This document shows positions 15,923 through 25,214 of a stretch of DNA of 64,000 nt, in pieces (within the stretch, counting starts at the first letter, position 1; every line of letters starts with the position of its first letter). A program made the position numbers and the translations under genes. The stretch is from assembly GCA_050179685.1 (NCBI GenBank), contig JBFXEW010000001.1, forward strand, positions 186,001-250,000, given 5' to 3'. The notes beneath the pieces are model-generated. The model was not told the origin of the DNA, searched no databases, and saw nothing but the letters and a program-made list of their open reading frames with translations. Source of the stretch: GWE2-40-63 sp050179685 (GTDB lineage: Bacteria > Bacteroidota > Bacteroidia > Bacteroidales > SZUA-534).

Positions 15923-16750
15923 ATGTCAATACAAGCAGCTGACGTAGCAAAATTAAGAAAAATGACCGGTGCTGGTATGATGGATTGCAAAAAAGCCCTT
16001 ACCGAAGCCGATGGTGATTTTGACCGTGCAGTTCAAATTATCCGTGAAAAAGGTCAGGCAATTGCAAACAAACGTGCCGACAGAGAAGCCACCGAAGGTG
16101 CCGTAATTGCAAAAGTATCAGCAGACGGTAAAAAAGGTGCGCTAATCGCCTTAAACTGTGAAACCGACTTTGTAGCAAAAAATGACGATTTTGTTGCCCT
16201 GGCACATAAAATCTGCGATTTGGCTCTGGCTAACCTTCCCGAAAACCTTGAAGCGCTTTTAGCTTTAGATTTTAACGGAACGACTTTGGCTGAAGCTGTA
16301 ATTGCTCAAAGTGGTATTACCGGTGAAAAAATGGAAGTAGCCTATTACGCAAAAGCTGAAGCAGAATACGTTGCATCATACATCCACATGGGTAACAAAT
16401 TAGCCACACTAATTGGTTTTAACCAGGCTGGCTTTGATGCCCAAATTGGTAGAGATGTTGCCATGCAAGCTGCTGCAATGGCTCCCGTTTCAATCAGCGA
16501 AAACGATGTACCTGCTGAAGTAATTGAAGAAGAACTGAAAATTGCTAAAGAAAAAGCACGTTTAGAAGGCAAAGCAGAAGAAATGCTTGATAAAATTGCC
16601 CAGGGACGCTTGCAGAAATTCTTCAAAGAGAGTACACTGCTTAACCAGGCATCGGTAAAAGATAACAAAAACACCATTGCACAAATACTTTCGGGCGCAA
16701 GTAAAGGCCTTACTGTTGTTGCCATGGAGCGTTATGCTTTAAAATCATAA
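15923..16750 (+). CDS. tsf: Translation elongation factor Ts
   Basis: A 275-residue EF-Ts that recycles EF-Tu-GDP to the GTP form. The N-terminal UBA-like domain has KLRKMTGAGMMDCKKALTEA, and the core motif NCETDFVAKNDDF, which contacts EF-Tu, is intact. Length is normal. It is co-transcribed with rpsB and followed by a terminator. Confidence 0.98.
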   Translation: MSIQAADVAKLRKMTGAGMMDCKKALTEADGDFDRAVQIIREKGQAIANKRADREATEGAVIAKVSADGKKGALIALNCETDFVAKNDDFVALAHKICDLALANLPENLEALLALDFNGTTLAEAVIAQSGITGEKMEVAYYAKAEAEYVASYIHMGNKLATLIGFNQAGFDAQIGRDVAMQAAAMAPVSISENDVPAEVIEEELKIAKEKARLEGKAEEMLDKIAQGRLQKFFKESTLLNQASVKDNKNTIAQILSGASKGLTVVAMERYALKS

Positions 16751-16767
16751 GTAATCTTTATAATTCA

Positions 16768-16799
16768 AAAAAGAGTCCTTTCAGGGCTCTTTTTTTTTG
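16768..16799 (+). terminator. Intrinsic terminator after tsf
   Basis: AAGAG-T-CCT and AGG-G-CTCTT form a stem with one G-U pair around a 3-nt loop, followed by a run of nine or more T. It lies about 20 bp after the tsf stop. Confidence 0.88.
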
Positions 16800-16905
16800 C
16801 CAAATATTTAATTTTTATTGATTAAGAAGAACAAAAAAAGAAATTCCTTTATCAATAAAATGAATTCATTGTATTATATTCGACTTAAAATTTAAAAACA
16901 ACCTT

Positions 16906-17616
16906 ATGTTAAAATACAAACGGGTTTTGTTAAAATTGAGCGGCGAAGCCTTGATGGGAAACCAATCGCATGGAATCGATCCCAATCAATTAAATGCCTA
17001 TGCCCTACAAATAAAAACCATCGTCGATAAAGGAGCACAAGTGGGAATTGTAATTGGTGGTGGAAATATATTCAGAGGTTTAAGTGGTGCTGCACAAGGT
17101 TTTGACCGGATAAATGGCGATTACATGGGAATGCTTGCTACGGTTGTAAATTGCCTGGCACTGCAATCAGCGCTCGAAAGCATACAATGCAAAGCAACCG
17201 TACTTACAGCCATAAGAATGGAACCCATTGCTGAATTTTACAGCAAACAAAAAACCCGTTCACTGCTTGAAGAAGGACAAGTAGTAATTTTTTCGGCCGG
17301 TACCGGAAATCCCTATTTTACAACCGATACGGCATCGGCATTGCGGGCCATTGAAATGCAGGCTGAAGTAATGCTCAAAGGAACCCGTGTTGATGGCGTG
17401 TATACCGCCGATCCTGAAAAAGATCCCAAAGCCTTAAAGTATAAAACCTTAAGCTTTGACGAAGCTTATCAAAAAAACCTTAAGGTGATGGATCTTACTT
17501 CGTTTACTATGTGCAAGGAAAACAACATGCCGATTATTGTATTCGACATGAATACCGACGGCAACCTTGAAAAAGTAATTTTAGGCGAACCGATTGGAAC
17601 TTTAGTGAGTAATTAA
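16906..17616 (+). CDS. pyrH: UMP kinase
   Basis: A 236-residue amino-acid-kinase-fold enzyme that phosphorylates UMP to UDP in pyrimidine nucleotide synthesis. Family features are KRVLLKLSGEALMG, IVIGGGNIFRG, GTGNPYFTTDTASALRA and KGTRVDGVYTADPEKDP. It lies between the rpsB-tsf terminator and frr, a conserved arrangement. A near-consensus -7 element (TATATTCG, 16875-16882) lies 24 bp before the start, without a good -33 partner. Confidence 0.98.
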   Translation: MLKYKRVLLKLSGEALMGNQSHGIDPNQLNAYALQIKTIVDKGAQVGIVIGGGNIFRGLSGAAQGFDRINGDYMGMLATVVNCLALQSALESIQCKATVLTAIRMEPIAEFYSKQKTRSLLEEGQVVIFSAGTGNPYFTTDTASALRAIEMQAEVMLKGTRVDGVYTADPEKDPKALKYKTLSFDEAYQKNLKVMDLTSFTMCKENNMPIIVFDMNTDGNLEKVILGEPIGTLVSN

Positions 17617-17652
17617 TTATATTTTTACCTTGAAACTTTAAACGGAATCCTT

Positions 17653-18216
17653 ATGACAGAAGATATTCAAATGGTAATTGATCTTACCGAAGAATCCATG
17701 TCCAAAGCAATGGAGCACCTCGACGAAACACTGATTCATATCAGAGCGGGAAAAGCCGATCCGCGGATGCTCGAAGGACTTACAGTTGATTATTATGGTT
17801 CGCAAACAGTCATCACCCAGGTGGCCAACATTAACACACCCGATGCCCGCACCATTAAAATTCAACCCTGGGAAAGAAACATGATTGACCCCATCGAGAA
17901 AGCTATTATGTACGCCAATTTGGGTTTTAATCCGACCAACAATGGCGAAGCAATCCTGATTAATGTTCCACCGCTTACCGAGGAAAGGCGCAAAGACTTG
18001 GTAAAACAAGCCCGTCACGAAGGCGAAAACACCAAGGTGAGCATCCGGAACGCACGTAAAGATGCCAACGACCAATTAAAAAAAATGCTTAAAGATGGTC
18101 TGGCTGAAGATTTGGAAAAAGATGCAGTAGCCCGGGTACAAAAACTAACCGACGACTACACCAAAAAAGTCGAAGACCGCATCAAACTAAAAGAAGACGA
18201 CATCATGAAAATATAA
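17653..18216 (+). CDS. frr: Ribosome recycling factor
   Basis: A 187-residue RRF that, with EF-G, splits post-termination ribosomes. Recognisable parts are MSKAMEHLDETLIHIRAGKA, INTPDARTIKIQPWERNMI, GEAILINVPPLTEERRKDLVK and the C-terminal helix with NARKDANDQLKKM. It is 36 bp after pyrH and ends at a terminator. Confidence 0.98.
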   Translation: MTEDIQMVIDLTEESMSKAMEHLDETLIHIRAGKADPRMLEGLTVDYYGSQTVITQVANINTPDARTIKIQPWERNMIDPIEKAIMYANLGFNPTNNGEAILINVPPLTEERRKDLVKQARHEGENTKVSIRNARKDANDQLKKMLKDGLAEDLEKDAVARVQKLTDDYTKKVEDRIKLKEDDIMKI

Positions 18217-18240
18217 AATCCGCCTTAGGGCGGATTTTTT
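18216..18240 (+). terminator. Intrinsic terminator after frr
   Basis: AATCCGCC and GGCGGATT pair around a short loop and are followed by a run of T. The stem starts immediately at the frr stop codon. Confidence 0.9.
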
Positions 18241-18287
18241 GATCCAATGCAACTGATAATTAGTATATTTAATGACTTTTTATTCGG

Positions 18288-20459
18288 ATGCCACGATATA
18301 TTACATACCTGCTTCTCTTGCTTTTGTTATGGCCGCCCAAGGCTAAGGCTCAATTGTCGGGCGATAGCATAAAAAACTTATTGCCCACCATAAAGAACGA
18401 TTCTGTTTATGTTGATTTGCTCAACCAGTTGTCAAAAATTTATCGATACAATGAACCCACCGAGTCGATTGATTTTGCCGTTAAAGCAGAAAAAATTGCT
18501 CAAAACTGTAATTACCAGGAAGGATTAGCCATTGCCTACCACAATTTAGGTGCTTTGTATGCCGATAAAGAACGCAACGAGCTGGCTCTTGAATATTACA
18601 ACAAAAGCTTAAAAATTCAGCGAATTTTTAACAATCAGCAAGCCATGTCGCATCTGTACGATAACATGGGCTTAATTTACCGCAGGCTTTTAAAATACGA
18701 TTTGGCACTTGAATACCACAACCTGAGCCTGGGAATAAAACAAAAACTTGGCGACACCATCGGAATTTCCTATTCCTATGGCAACATTGGGCTCATTTTT
18801 TCGGAACAGGGAAAGTTTGATAAGGCTCTCATCCATTTTTACAACAGCCTTCGTTTAAAAGAATCGCTGAAAGACAAATACGGAATGGCCAATTCGTATG
18901 GTAATATTGGCGTTATTTATTTAAAGATTAAAAGCTACGACCAGGCTTTGGCAAACCTGGAACGAAGTCTGGCTCTTTTTGAAGAAGTAAAAAACAATAC
19001 TGGAATAGCCGAATCGCTACTATACCTGAGCGATATTTATGCGCGGCAAAATCAGCTCCCAAAAGCCATTGAATCGTTAAACCGCTGCTTATCGATTTAT
19101 CAGGCTAAAGGAAACATGAAAGGAATGGCTGAGTCGTACCTGAAACTGGGAAAAGTTTACATACTAAAAAAACAAGGCCACATTGCACACGATTTTTACC
19201 TGAAAAGTCTTGAATTATATCAAAATCTGAATCACCAGCCAGGTGTAGTGGAAACTAAAATTGCCCTTTCGGATTATTACTATAACCAAGGCGATTATGA
19301 AACTGCCAAGCTTCAGTTGTTATCTGCCATAAAGTTGGCTACACCCCTGGGACTTAAAGAATTTGAACTGGAAGCGCTGAAAATTCTAATTCAGATTTAT
19401 TATAACGAAGAAAACTATTACAAAACAAGCCTTTTGCTTTTTAAAGCCGCTGAACTCTCCGACTCGTTAAACACCATAAGACGTGAAAAAGAAATCGCGC
19501 AAATTCAAATGCAAAATGAATTCGATAAAAAGCTTTTAACCCGCGAATTTGAGAACAACCGGATTGCTTTTGAAGCAGAACAGCGAATTAAGCAATTCCA
19601 ATTAATCCGTAACTTATTAATCGGGGGGCTAATTGTTTTGATGGTGCTCCTGATTATTATCTGGAGAAAGTCGTACAAAACAACAAAGCAAAACAAAATA
19701 CTAGACCTACAACAACAGCAAATTACAGAACAACTGGTAACCCTGGAAGCTCAGAAAAAAGCCCTGATAATGGCTAATGAAACAAAAAATAAGTTTCTCA
19801 CCATTATTGGACACGACTTGCGCTATCCGTTTAATGCCATTATCAGTTTTGTATCGCTTATTACCGACAGCAACACCCGGCCCACCCCGCAACAATTACA
19901 GAAATACCTGTTACTAATTAAAGAATCAGGGACCAATGCGCAAAGCTTGCTTGAAAACCTGCTTGAATGGGCAAGAAACCAAAGCGGAGAATTGCAGGCC
20001 AAAAAGGAAAAAGTGTCGCTTAATTATATTATCCGGGGTAATGTTTTACTGATAAAAGAACTGGCTGAACAAAAGCAAATAAGAATTATTGAAGATTTAG
20101 AAGAGAACAACCATCAGGTTGTAATTGATAAAAACATGATTAACACCGTATTACGGAACCTGCTGTCGAATGCCATTAAATTTAATAAACCAGATGGTTC
20201 CGTGATAATAAAAACAACATCTTTCGAGAACGAAATTAAAATTACCGTTCGCGATACCGGAATCGGGATTCCTCCCGAGCAATTGAGTCAGCTTTTTGAA
20301 CCCAATTCAAACACTCAAGACCGCAACTCATCGGGAACTACCGGATTGGGATTAATTTTGTGCAAAGAGTTTTTAGAAAAACATCAGCAAGAACTTCGGG
20401 TTGAAAGCACGCTTAACGAAGGTACTTCGTTTTGGTTTTATCTGCCCTTAAGTAAATAA
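18288..20459 (+). CDS. TPR-containing membrane sensor histidine kinase (orphan)
   Basis: A 723-residue sensor kinase. A signal peptide (LLLLLLLWPPKAKA) leads to an exported N-terminal region (about 25-400) of tandem tetratricopeptide repeats (repeating GIAYHNLGALY, GMANSYGNIGVIYL and similar). A coiled stretch and one transmembrane helix (about 440-462, LLIGGLIVLMVLLIIIW) follow. The cytoplasmic part holds the phospho-acceptor helix GHDLRYPFNAI (His509) and the HATPase boxes NLLSNAIKFN (N), DTGIGIPPEQL (G1) and GTTGLGLILCKEFL (G2), all intact. No response regulator gene adjoins it, so its partner is elsewhere. The TPR part probably senses through protein contacts; the signal is unknown. It lies 48 bp beyond the frr terminator. 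Confidence 0.93.
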   Translation: MPRYITYLLLLLLLWPPKAKAQLSGDSIKNLLPTIKNDSVYVDLLNQLSKIYRYNEPTESIDFAVKAEKIAQNCNYQEGLAIAYHNLGALYADKERNELALEYYNKSLKIQRIFNNQQAMSHLYDNMGLIYRRLLKYDLALEYHNLSLGIKQKLGDTIGISYSYGNIGLIFSEQGKFDKALIHFYNSLRLKESLKDKYGMANSYGNIGVIYLKIKSYDQALANLERSLALFEEVKNNTGIAESLLYLSDIYARQNQLPKAIESLNRCLSIYQAKGNMKGMAESYLKLGKVYILKKQGHIAHDFYLKSLELYQNLNHQPGVVETKIALSDYYYNQGDYETAKLQLLSAIKLATPLGLKEFELEALKILIQIYYNEENYYKTSLLLFKAAELSDSLNTIRREKEIAQIQMQNEFDKKLLTREFENNRIAFEAEQRIKQFQLIRNLLIGGLIVLMVLLIIIWRKSYKTTKQNKILDLQQQQITEQLVTLEAQKKALIMANETKNKFLTIIGHDLRYPFNAIISFVSLITDSNTRPTPQQLQKYLLLIKESGTNAQSLLENLLEWARNQSGELQAKKEKVSLNYIIRGNVLLIKELAEQKQIRIIEDLEENNHQVVIDKNMINTVLRNLLSNAIKFNKPDGSVIIKTTSFENEIKITVRDTGIGIPPEQLSQLFEPNSNTQDRNSSGTTGLGLILCKEFLEKHQQELRVESTLNEGTSFWFYLPLSK

Positions 20460-20539
20460 TCTGCTGATTTAAATAAAATTCAACTCAAGATGAACAAGTA
20501 TAGTTCCACCAATCATTGAATGAAAAAAAATATAATTCC

Positions 20540-21271
20540 ATGAGAGATATAAAAGGGCTTATTGCCATCCTAATTCTGGCTGTGCTTATTTATGTTATTT
20601 ACGACAAAAAGAAAGCTGAAAACCAGGAAAAAGCTATACAGGATAATCAACCCAAAATAGAAGTAAAAAAACGCTACGATGAAAAAGGAAGGCTCGAAGC
20701 TGACGCTGAAACATTAAACGGAGTCCATCACGGGATTGCACACAATTACTATTCCGATGGATCGGTTCACAGCGAGATGCATTACCTGAATGGGATGAAA
20801 CAAGGTAATAGTATCTGGTATTATCAAAGCGGCAAAAAATATCGGGTTACGCCCTATTTAAACAATAACCGAAACGGGATTCAACAAAAGTTCTATGAAA
20901 GCGGAATTCTTATGGCAGAGGTACCATTTAAAAACGACACCTTACAACCCGGAACCAAAGAGTTTACAGCTAATGGAAAACTAATTGATGACTATCCTTC
21001 CTATTCCATAAAGGCAGATCAGCATCCGCAAAACCGAAATCTTATTCGTTTTATCATCTCAGGTAAAAAAATTAAACAGCTAAGACAGCTCACTGTTTTT
21101 ATCGGAACAGAAAGTTATCTTGTCAAAAAAGCAAGCCACATAGGTGCCAACGAAGCACATTATTTAATTGAAGTGGACAAGAACTACCAAACGCAGGATT
21201 TTGTGTGTTGGATTGCCTTTAAAACCGATTTAAATAACCTTAAAATTACAGAACAAATTACATCGCTGTAA
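20540..21271 (+). CDS. MORN-repeat (YwqK-like) membrane-anchored protein
   Basis: A protein of about 243 residues with one N-terminal transmembrane helix (GLIAILILAVLIYVIYD). It then has three to four MORN-like repeats: GVHHGIAHNYYSDGSVHSEM, GMKQGNSIWYYQSGKKYR, NNRNGIQQKFYESGILM and an ending with FTANGKLIDD. The last 90 residues form a separate beta-rich domain that I do not recognise. Related repeat proteins are often labelled YwqK-family antitoxins, but no toxin gene is nearby and the label should not be taken as function. The frame opens with a TTG at 20516; I use the ATG at 20540, directly before the membrane helix. It follows the sensor kinase by 80 bp. Confidence 0.75.
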   Translation: MRDIKGLIAILILAVLIYVIYDKKKAENQEKAIQDNQPKIEVKKRYDEKGRLEADAETLNGVHHGIAHNYYSDGSVHSEMHYLNGMKQGNSIWYYQSGKKYRVTPYLNNNRNGIQQKFYESGILMAEVPFKNDTLQPGTKEFTANGKLIDDYPSYSIKADQHPQNRNLIRFIISGKKIKQLRQLTVFIGTESYLVKKASHIGANEAHYLIEVDKNYQTQDFVCWIAFKTDLNNLKITEQITSL

Positions 21272-21314
21272 ATCGAAGAAAGATCGGTTAAAACCCTTAT
21301 TTTGCTAATGAACA

Positions 21315-21356
21315 TAAAAAAACCCGTCGGAATAAAACCAACGGGTTCTGTTTTAT
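21315..21356 (-). terminator. Terminator between the MORN gene and the sdh operon
   Basis: AACCCGT/ACGGGTT arms, extended by a GG/CC pair, around an A/T-rich loop. The minus strand continues with seven T after the stem, about 20 bp past the sdhB stop. On the plus strand the stem is followed by CTGTTTT, so it may also stop transcription coming from the MORN gene. Confidence 0.8.
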
Positions 21357-21366
21357 AAAAACGTTT

Positions 21367-22128
21367 CTATTCTGCAATTTTTGCCTTAAGGTATTCGCGA
21401 TTTAAGGTAGCAATATTAGCAATAGAAATTCCTTTAGGACATTCTACTTCGCAAGCTCCCGTATTGGAACAGTTACCAAAACCCAGTTCGTCCATTTTTG
21501 CAACCATAGAACGAGCCCGGCGAGCAGCCTCAACTTTACCCTGTGGTAAGCGAGCCAAATGCGATACTTTAGCCGACACAAAAAGCATGGCCGAGGAGTT
21601 TTTACAGGTTGCCACACAAGCTCCACAACCAATACACGAAGCTGCATCCATGGCTGCTTCGGCATCGTCGTAGCCAATAGGAATGGCATTTCCATCGGGA
21701 ACACCCCCGGTATTCACCGAAACGAAACCACCGGCATGCAATATTTTCTCAAAAGCCGTACGGTCAACCATCAAATCTTTAATTACCGGAAACGATGCAG
21801 CCCGGAACGGTTCAACGGTAATGGTTTCGCCCTCCTTAAACTTTCGCATGTGTAGCTGGCAGGTTGTAATATCGTCGTCGGGACCATGGGCCCGGCCATT
21901 GATAAATAAGCTGCACGTTCCACAAATGCCCTCGCGGCAATCATGATCAAATACAATAGGTGCCTTACCTTCTTCAACCAATTGATAATTCAAAATATCG
22001 AGCATCTCGAGGAAAGAGGTGTCGGTTGATATGTTGTTAACTGTAAATATTTCGAACCGTCCTTTATCGCTGGCGTTTTTTTGCCTCCAGACTTTTACTT
22101 TTATTTCTTTTAATATTTTTTCGCTCAT
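21367..22128 (-). CDS. sdhB: Succinate dehydrogenase/fumarate reductase iron-sulfur subunit
   Basis: A 253-residue electron-transfer subunit that passes electrons between the flavoprotein and the membrane quinone site. The N-terminal ferredoxin domain has CREGICGTCSLFINGRAHGP with a later TTCQLHM for the [2Fe-2S] cluster. The C-terminal domain has CIGCGACVATCKNSS for [4Fe-4S], and NCSNTGACEVECPKGI, whose cysteines complete the [3Fe-4S] and [4Fe-4S] sites. It is the last of three genes (C-A-B order) and lies 70 bp after sdhA. Sequence alone does not settle whether the complex runs mainly as succinate dehydrogenase or fumarate reductase. Confidence 0.97.
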   Translation of the reverse strand: MSEKILKEIKVKVWRQKNASDKGRFEIFTVNNISTDTSFLEMLDILNYQLVEEGKAPIVFDHDCREGICGTCSLFINGRAHGPDDDITTCQLHMRKFKEGETITVEPFRAASFPVIKDLMVDRTAFEKILHAGGFVSVNTGGVPDGNAIPIGYDDAEAAMDAASCIGCGACVATCKNSSAMLFVSAKVSHLARLPQGKVEAARRARSMVAKMDELGFGNCSNTGACEVECPKGISIANIATLNREYLKAKIAE

Positions 22129-22198
22129 CTTAGTAAAATTTTAATGTGTTGATTTGGCAAAAAGAACCTTAAAAATCTTTTATGCCGATAACACGATG

Positions 22199-24139
22199 TT
22201 ATTTATAGCTGCGCTGAGTTAATTCTACGTTTTCAAAAACCAAAGGCTCTTTATGCATTACCGGCTCCTGATTTTCGCCTTTATACTCCCATGCCGAGAC
22301 ATAAGTTCCAATCTCGTCGTTTCGCTTAGCCTCACCTTCTTCACTAACGCTTTCTTCACGGAAGTGGCCTCCACACGATTCGTTTCGTGCCAGCGCATCG
22401 CGTGCCATTACATCGGCCAACTCGATAAAATCGGCAACCCGTCCGGCTTTTTCCAATTCCTGGTTTACTTCATTTTGCTCACCCGGAACCAATAAATCTT
22501 TCCAGAATTCCGTTTTTACTTCGGCAATTAATTCTATGGCCTTTTTCAAACCAGCTTCGTTTCGGCTCATGCCCACATAATCCCACATGATTTTTCCCAG
22601 TTTTTTGTGGAAAAAGTCAGCTGGTTTTGTACCTTTTATCGCCATCAGCTTATTTAACCTGTCGGTAACAGCCTTTTCAGCCTCAGCAAATTCGGGAGCC
22701 GAAACATCTGTTTTGGGAACCTGAATTTCGTCGGCCAGGTAATTGCCAATGGTATAAGGAAGCACGAAATACCCGTCGGCAAGACCCTGCATAAGTGCTG
22801 ATGCACCCAAACGGTTTGCTCCGTGATCGCTAAAGTTTGCTTCGCCAATAGCATACAAACCAGGAATATTTGTCATTAGGTTATAGTCGACCCAGGTTCC
22901 ACCCATACTGTAGTGAATGGCCGGGTAAATCATCATCGGTTCTTTGTAAGGATCAGCATCTGTAATCTTCTCATACATCTGGAATAAGTTTCCATAACGC
23001 GCTTCAATCACATCGTGCCCCAAACGCTCAATAGCATATTTAAAGTCAAGATAAACAGCCAAACCGGTATTGTTTACGCCAAAACCAGCATCGCAGCGTT
23101 CTTTAGCTGCCCGGGAGGCAACATCGCGCGGAACTAAGTTTCCATAAGCCGGATAGCGGCGTTCCAGATAAAAATCGCGATCTTCTTCAGGAATATCATT
23201 GGGCTTAATCAAACCTTTTTGCAATTTCTCAGCATCTTCTTTTTTCTTAGGTACCCAAATCCGGCCATCGTTACGCAACGATTCCGACATTAAAGTAAGT
23301 TTTGATTGCTGATCGCCATGAACCGGGATACAGGTTGGGTGAATCTGCACAAAACACGGGTTGCTCATAAAAGCCCCACGTTTGTAAACCTGCCATGCTG
23401 CTCCGGCATTACAACCCATGGCATTGGTTGAAAGAAAAAAGACATTGCCATAACCTCCGGATGCAATAACAACAGCATGAGCGCCATAGCGTTTAATCTC
23501 GCCACTTACCATATCGCGGGCAATAATTCCACGGGCTTTTCCGTCAATTTTAACCAGGTCGAGCATTTCGTGACGGGGATACATTTGAACGGTTCCCTTA
23601 CCAATTTGCCGGTTTAAAGCGCTGTAAGCGCCAATTAATAATTGCTGGCCGGTTTGTCCACGCGCATAAAAGGTACGTGAAACCAATACCCCACCAAAAG
23701 AGCGGTTGGCCAAATTACCACCATACTCCCGGGCAAATGGAACTCCCTGAGCAACACACTGGTCGATAATACTTCCTGAAACTTCAGCCAGACGATACAC
23801 GTTGGCTTCGCGTGCACGGTAATCGCCGCCTTTAATGGTGTCGTAAAACAAGCGATAAACACTATCGTTATCGTTTTGATAATTTTTTGAAGCATTAATG
23901 CCGCCTTGTGCTGCAATTGAATGCGCCCGGCGGGGACTGTCCTGATAACAAAAAGCCTTTACCTGATAACCCATTTCGGCCAGGCTGGCTGCAGCACTTG
24001 CACCGGCTAATCCGGTACCCACTACAATTACTTCAAGTTTGCGTTTATTGGCCGGACTAACTACTTTAATTTTTTGTTTATGCTTCGACCACTTTTCGGC
24101 CAAAGGTCCTTCGGGTATATGTGAATTTAAAACTGTCAT
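22199..24139 (-). CDS. sdhA: Succinate dehydrogenase/fumarate reductase flavoprotein subunit
   Basis: A 646-residue flavoprotein carrying covalently bound FAD and the dicarboxylate site. The dinucleotide fold VVGTGLAGASAAASLAEMGY is near residue 36, and HSIAAQGGINA holds the His that links FAD. The substrate-binding segment QIHPTCIP and the C-terminal GGTWVDYNLMTNIPGLYAIGEA with GANRLGASALMQGL are conserved. The N-terminal 30 residues before the FAD fold are longer than in E. coli enzymes, as is usual for the type B complexes of Bacteroidota. It is co-transcribed with sdhC (57 bp upstream) and sdhB. Confidence 0.98.
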   Translation of the reverse strand: MTVLNSHIPEGPLAEKWSKHKQKIKVVSPANKRKLEVIVVGTGLAGASAAASLAEMGYQVKAFCYQDSPRRAHSIAAQGGINASKNYQNDNDSVYRLFYDTIKGGDYRAREANVYRLAEVSGSIIDQCVAQGVPFAREYGGNLANRSFGGVLVSRTFYARGQTGQQLLIGAYSALNRQIGKGTVQMYPRHEMLDLVKIDGKARGIIARDMVSGEIKRYGAHAVVIASGGYGNVFFLSTNAMGCNAGAAWQVYKRGAFMSNPCFVQIHPTCIPVHGDQQSKLTLMSESLRNDGRIWVPKKKEDAEKLQKGLIKPNDIPEEDRDFYLERRYPAYGNLVPRDVASRAAKERCDAGFGVNNTGLAVYLDFKYAIERLGHDVIEARYGNLFQMYEKITDADPYKEPMMIYPAIHYSMGGTWVDYNLMTNIPGLYAIGEANFSDHGANRLGASALMQGLADGYFVLPYTIGNYLADEIQVPKTDVSAPEFAEAEKAVTDRLNKLMAIKGTKPADFFHKKLGKIMWDYVGMSRNEAGLKKAIELIAEVKTEFWKDLLVPGEQNEVNQELEKAGRVADFIELADVMARDALARNESCGGHFREESVSEEGEAKRNDEIGTYVSAWEYKGENQEPVMHKEPLVFENVELTQRSYK

Positions 24140-24196
24140 TTTAGTATGGTTTTTAAATAATCGTTTGTATAAAAAGCCTGTTCAATAGACTCACAT

Positions 24197-24874
24197 TTAA
24201 AACTTAATCAGAAAGTAGAGTGGAATAATTGAAAATCCAACGGCAATAAGAATTGCAAATACATTGCCTACTAACTCAATTCGATTGCGCCAAATGTCGT
24301 TGCTCCATCCAATGGTTTGAAACGCACTCCAGAAACCATGGGTTAAATGGATTCCCAATAAGACGGCTCCTGCAATATAAATCAAACAGTAAATTAAACT
24401 CGCTTTAAAAAGACCGGCAACCAGCCCATAAGCATTTTCCATCTCAACACCATCGACCATAATACTTGGAACCGTATGGCTTATTTTAAGTTGCCAATAA
24501 AAATTTATGATGTGAATCACCAGAAAAACCAGGATTAAAGCACCCAACACATACATGTTGCGCGATGCCCAGGAACTGGACTTGCTTAAATCGGCTTTTT
24601 TATAATTAACCGGGCGGGCCTTTTGATTCTTCAGCGTAAGATACGACGCATATAAAATATGCAACACAAAACCAAGAGCCAAAAGAGGTTCCACTACTTT
24701 AATAAGTGGATTGGTTGCCATAAAATGGGCGCCCTGATTAAATAAACTGCCACTGTCGTCGAATAACAAAAGTAAATTGATACTCAAGTGAACCACTAAA
24801 AACATCATCAGGAAAAAGCCTGTAATGCTCATAAATAATTTTTTCCCAATGGAGGAATTAACAAAACTGCTCAT
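24197..24874 (-). CDS. sdhC: Succinate dehydrogenase/fumarate reductase cytochrome b subunit (type B)
   Basis: A 225-residue single membrane-anchor subunit of the b558 type, with five predicted transmembrane helices. Candidate haem-ligand histidines lie in helices (VVHLSINLLL, LGFVLHILYASYL, VFLVIHIINFYW, GIHLTHGFWSAFQTIGW). One fused anchor with two haems defines type B complexes, typical of Bacteroidota and using menaquinone. It leads the C-A-B operon. A -7-like TAGATTTG lies 50 bp before its start. Confidence 0.93.
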   Translation of the reverse strand: MSSFVNSSIGKKLFMSITGFFLMMFLVVHLSINLLLLFDDSGSLFNQGAHFMATNPLIKVVEPLLALGFVLHILYASYLTLKNQKARPVNYKKADLSKSSSWASRNMYVLGALILVFLVIHIINFYWQLKISHTVPSIMVDGVEMENAYGLVAGLFKASLIYCLIYIAGAVLLGIHLTHGFWSAFQTIGWSNDIWRNRIELVGNVFAILIAVGFSIIPLYFLIKF

Positions 24875-25214
24875 AAGGATTCTATTTAAATTAAGTTGTT
24901 TTAATTGTTTGCTGAACCAAAAACAAATCTAATTATTTTCCGCTTTAATTCCCGTGTAATCCTTTTCAAATATGATTCAAAGTTTATGTCAGGCAGCATA
25001 ACAAAAATACTTATTAACAGAATGGCAAGGTTTTATGGTTTCAGCCGACAAACACAAAAAAATAAAAATTTAAAATCCTCCCAAACAAGCCATCAAAGCA
25101 CCTTGAAGGAATAACCATTTATTTGTCAATGTATTTCGACTGCGAATGTGTTGTTTTTTTAATCTACAAATCCTATATTCGTATTTTATTAACAATTTGT
25201 TGATAACTCTGATT
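24875..25214. other. Divergent intergenic region, sdhC and a conserved unknown gene
   Basis: 340 bp without a supported gene. On the minus strand, TAGATTTG (24924-24931) matches the TAnnTTTG -7 consensus for sdhC but lacks a -33 TTG. On the plus strand, TTG (25151) and TATATTCG (25174-25181), 20 bp apart, form a near-consensus promoter for the gene at 25215. Nothing else was recognised between them. Confidence 0.4.

Noticed and set aside
20540..21271. A toxin-antitoxin module
   Set aside because: Only the MORN-repeat protein is present; no second small gene lies next to it.
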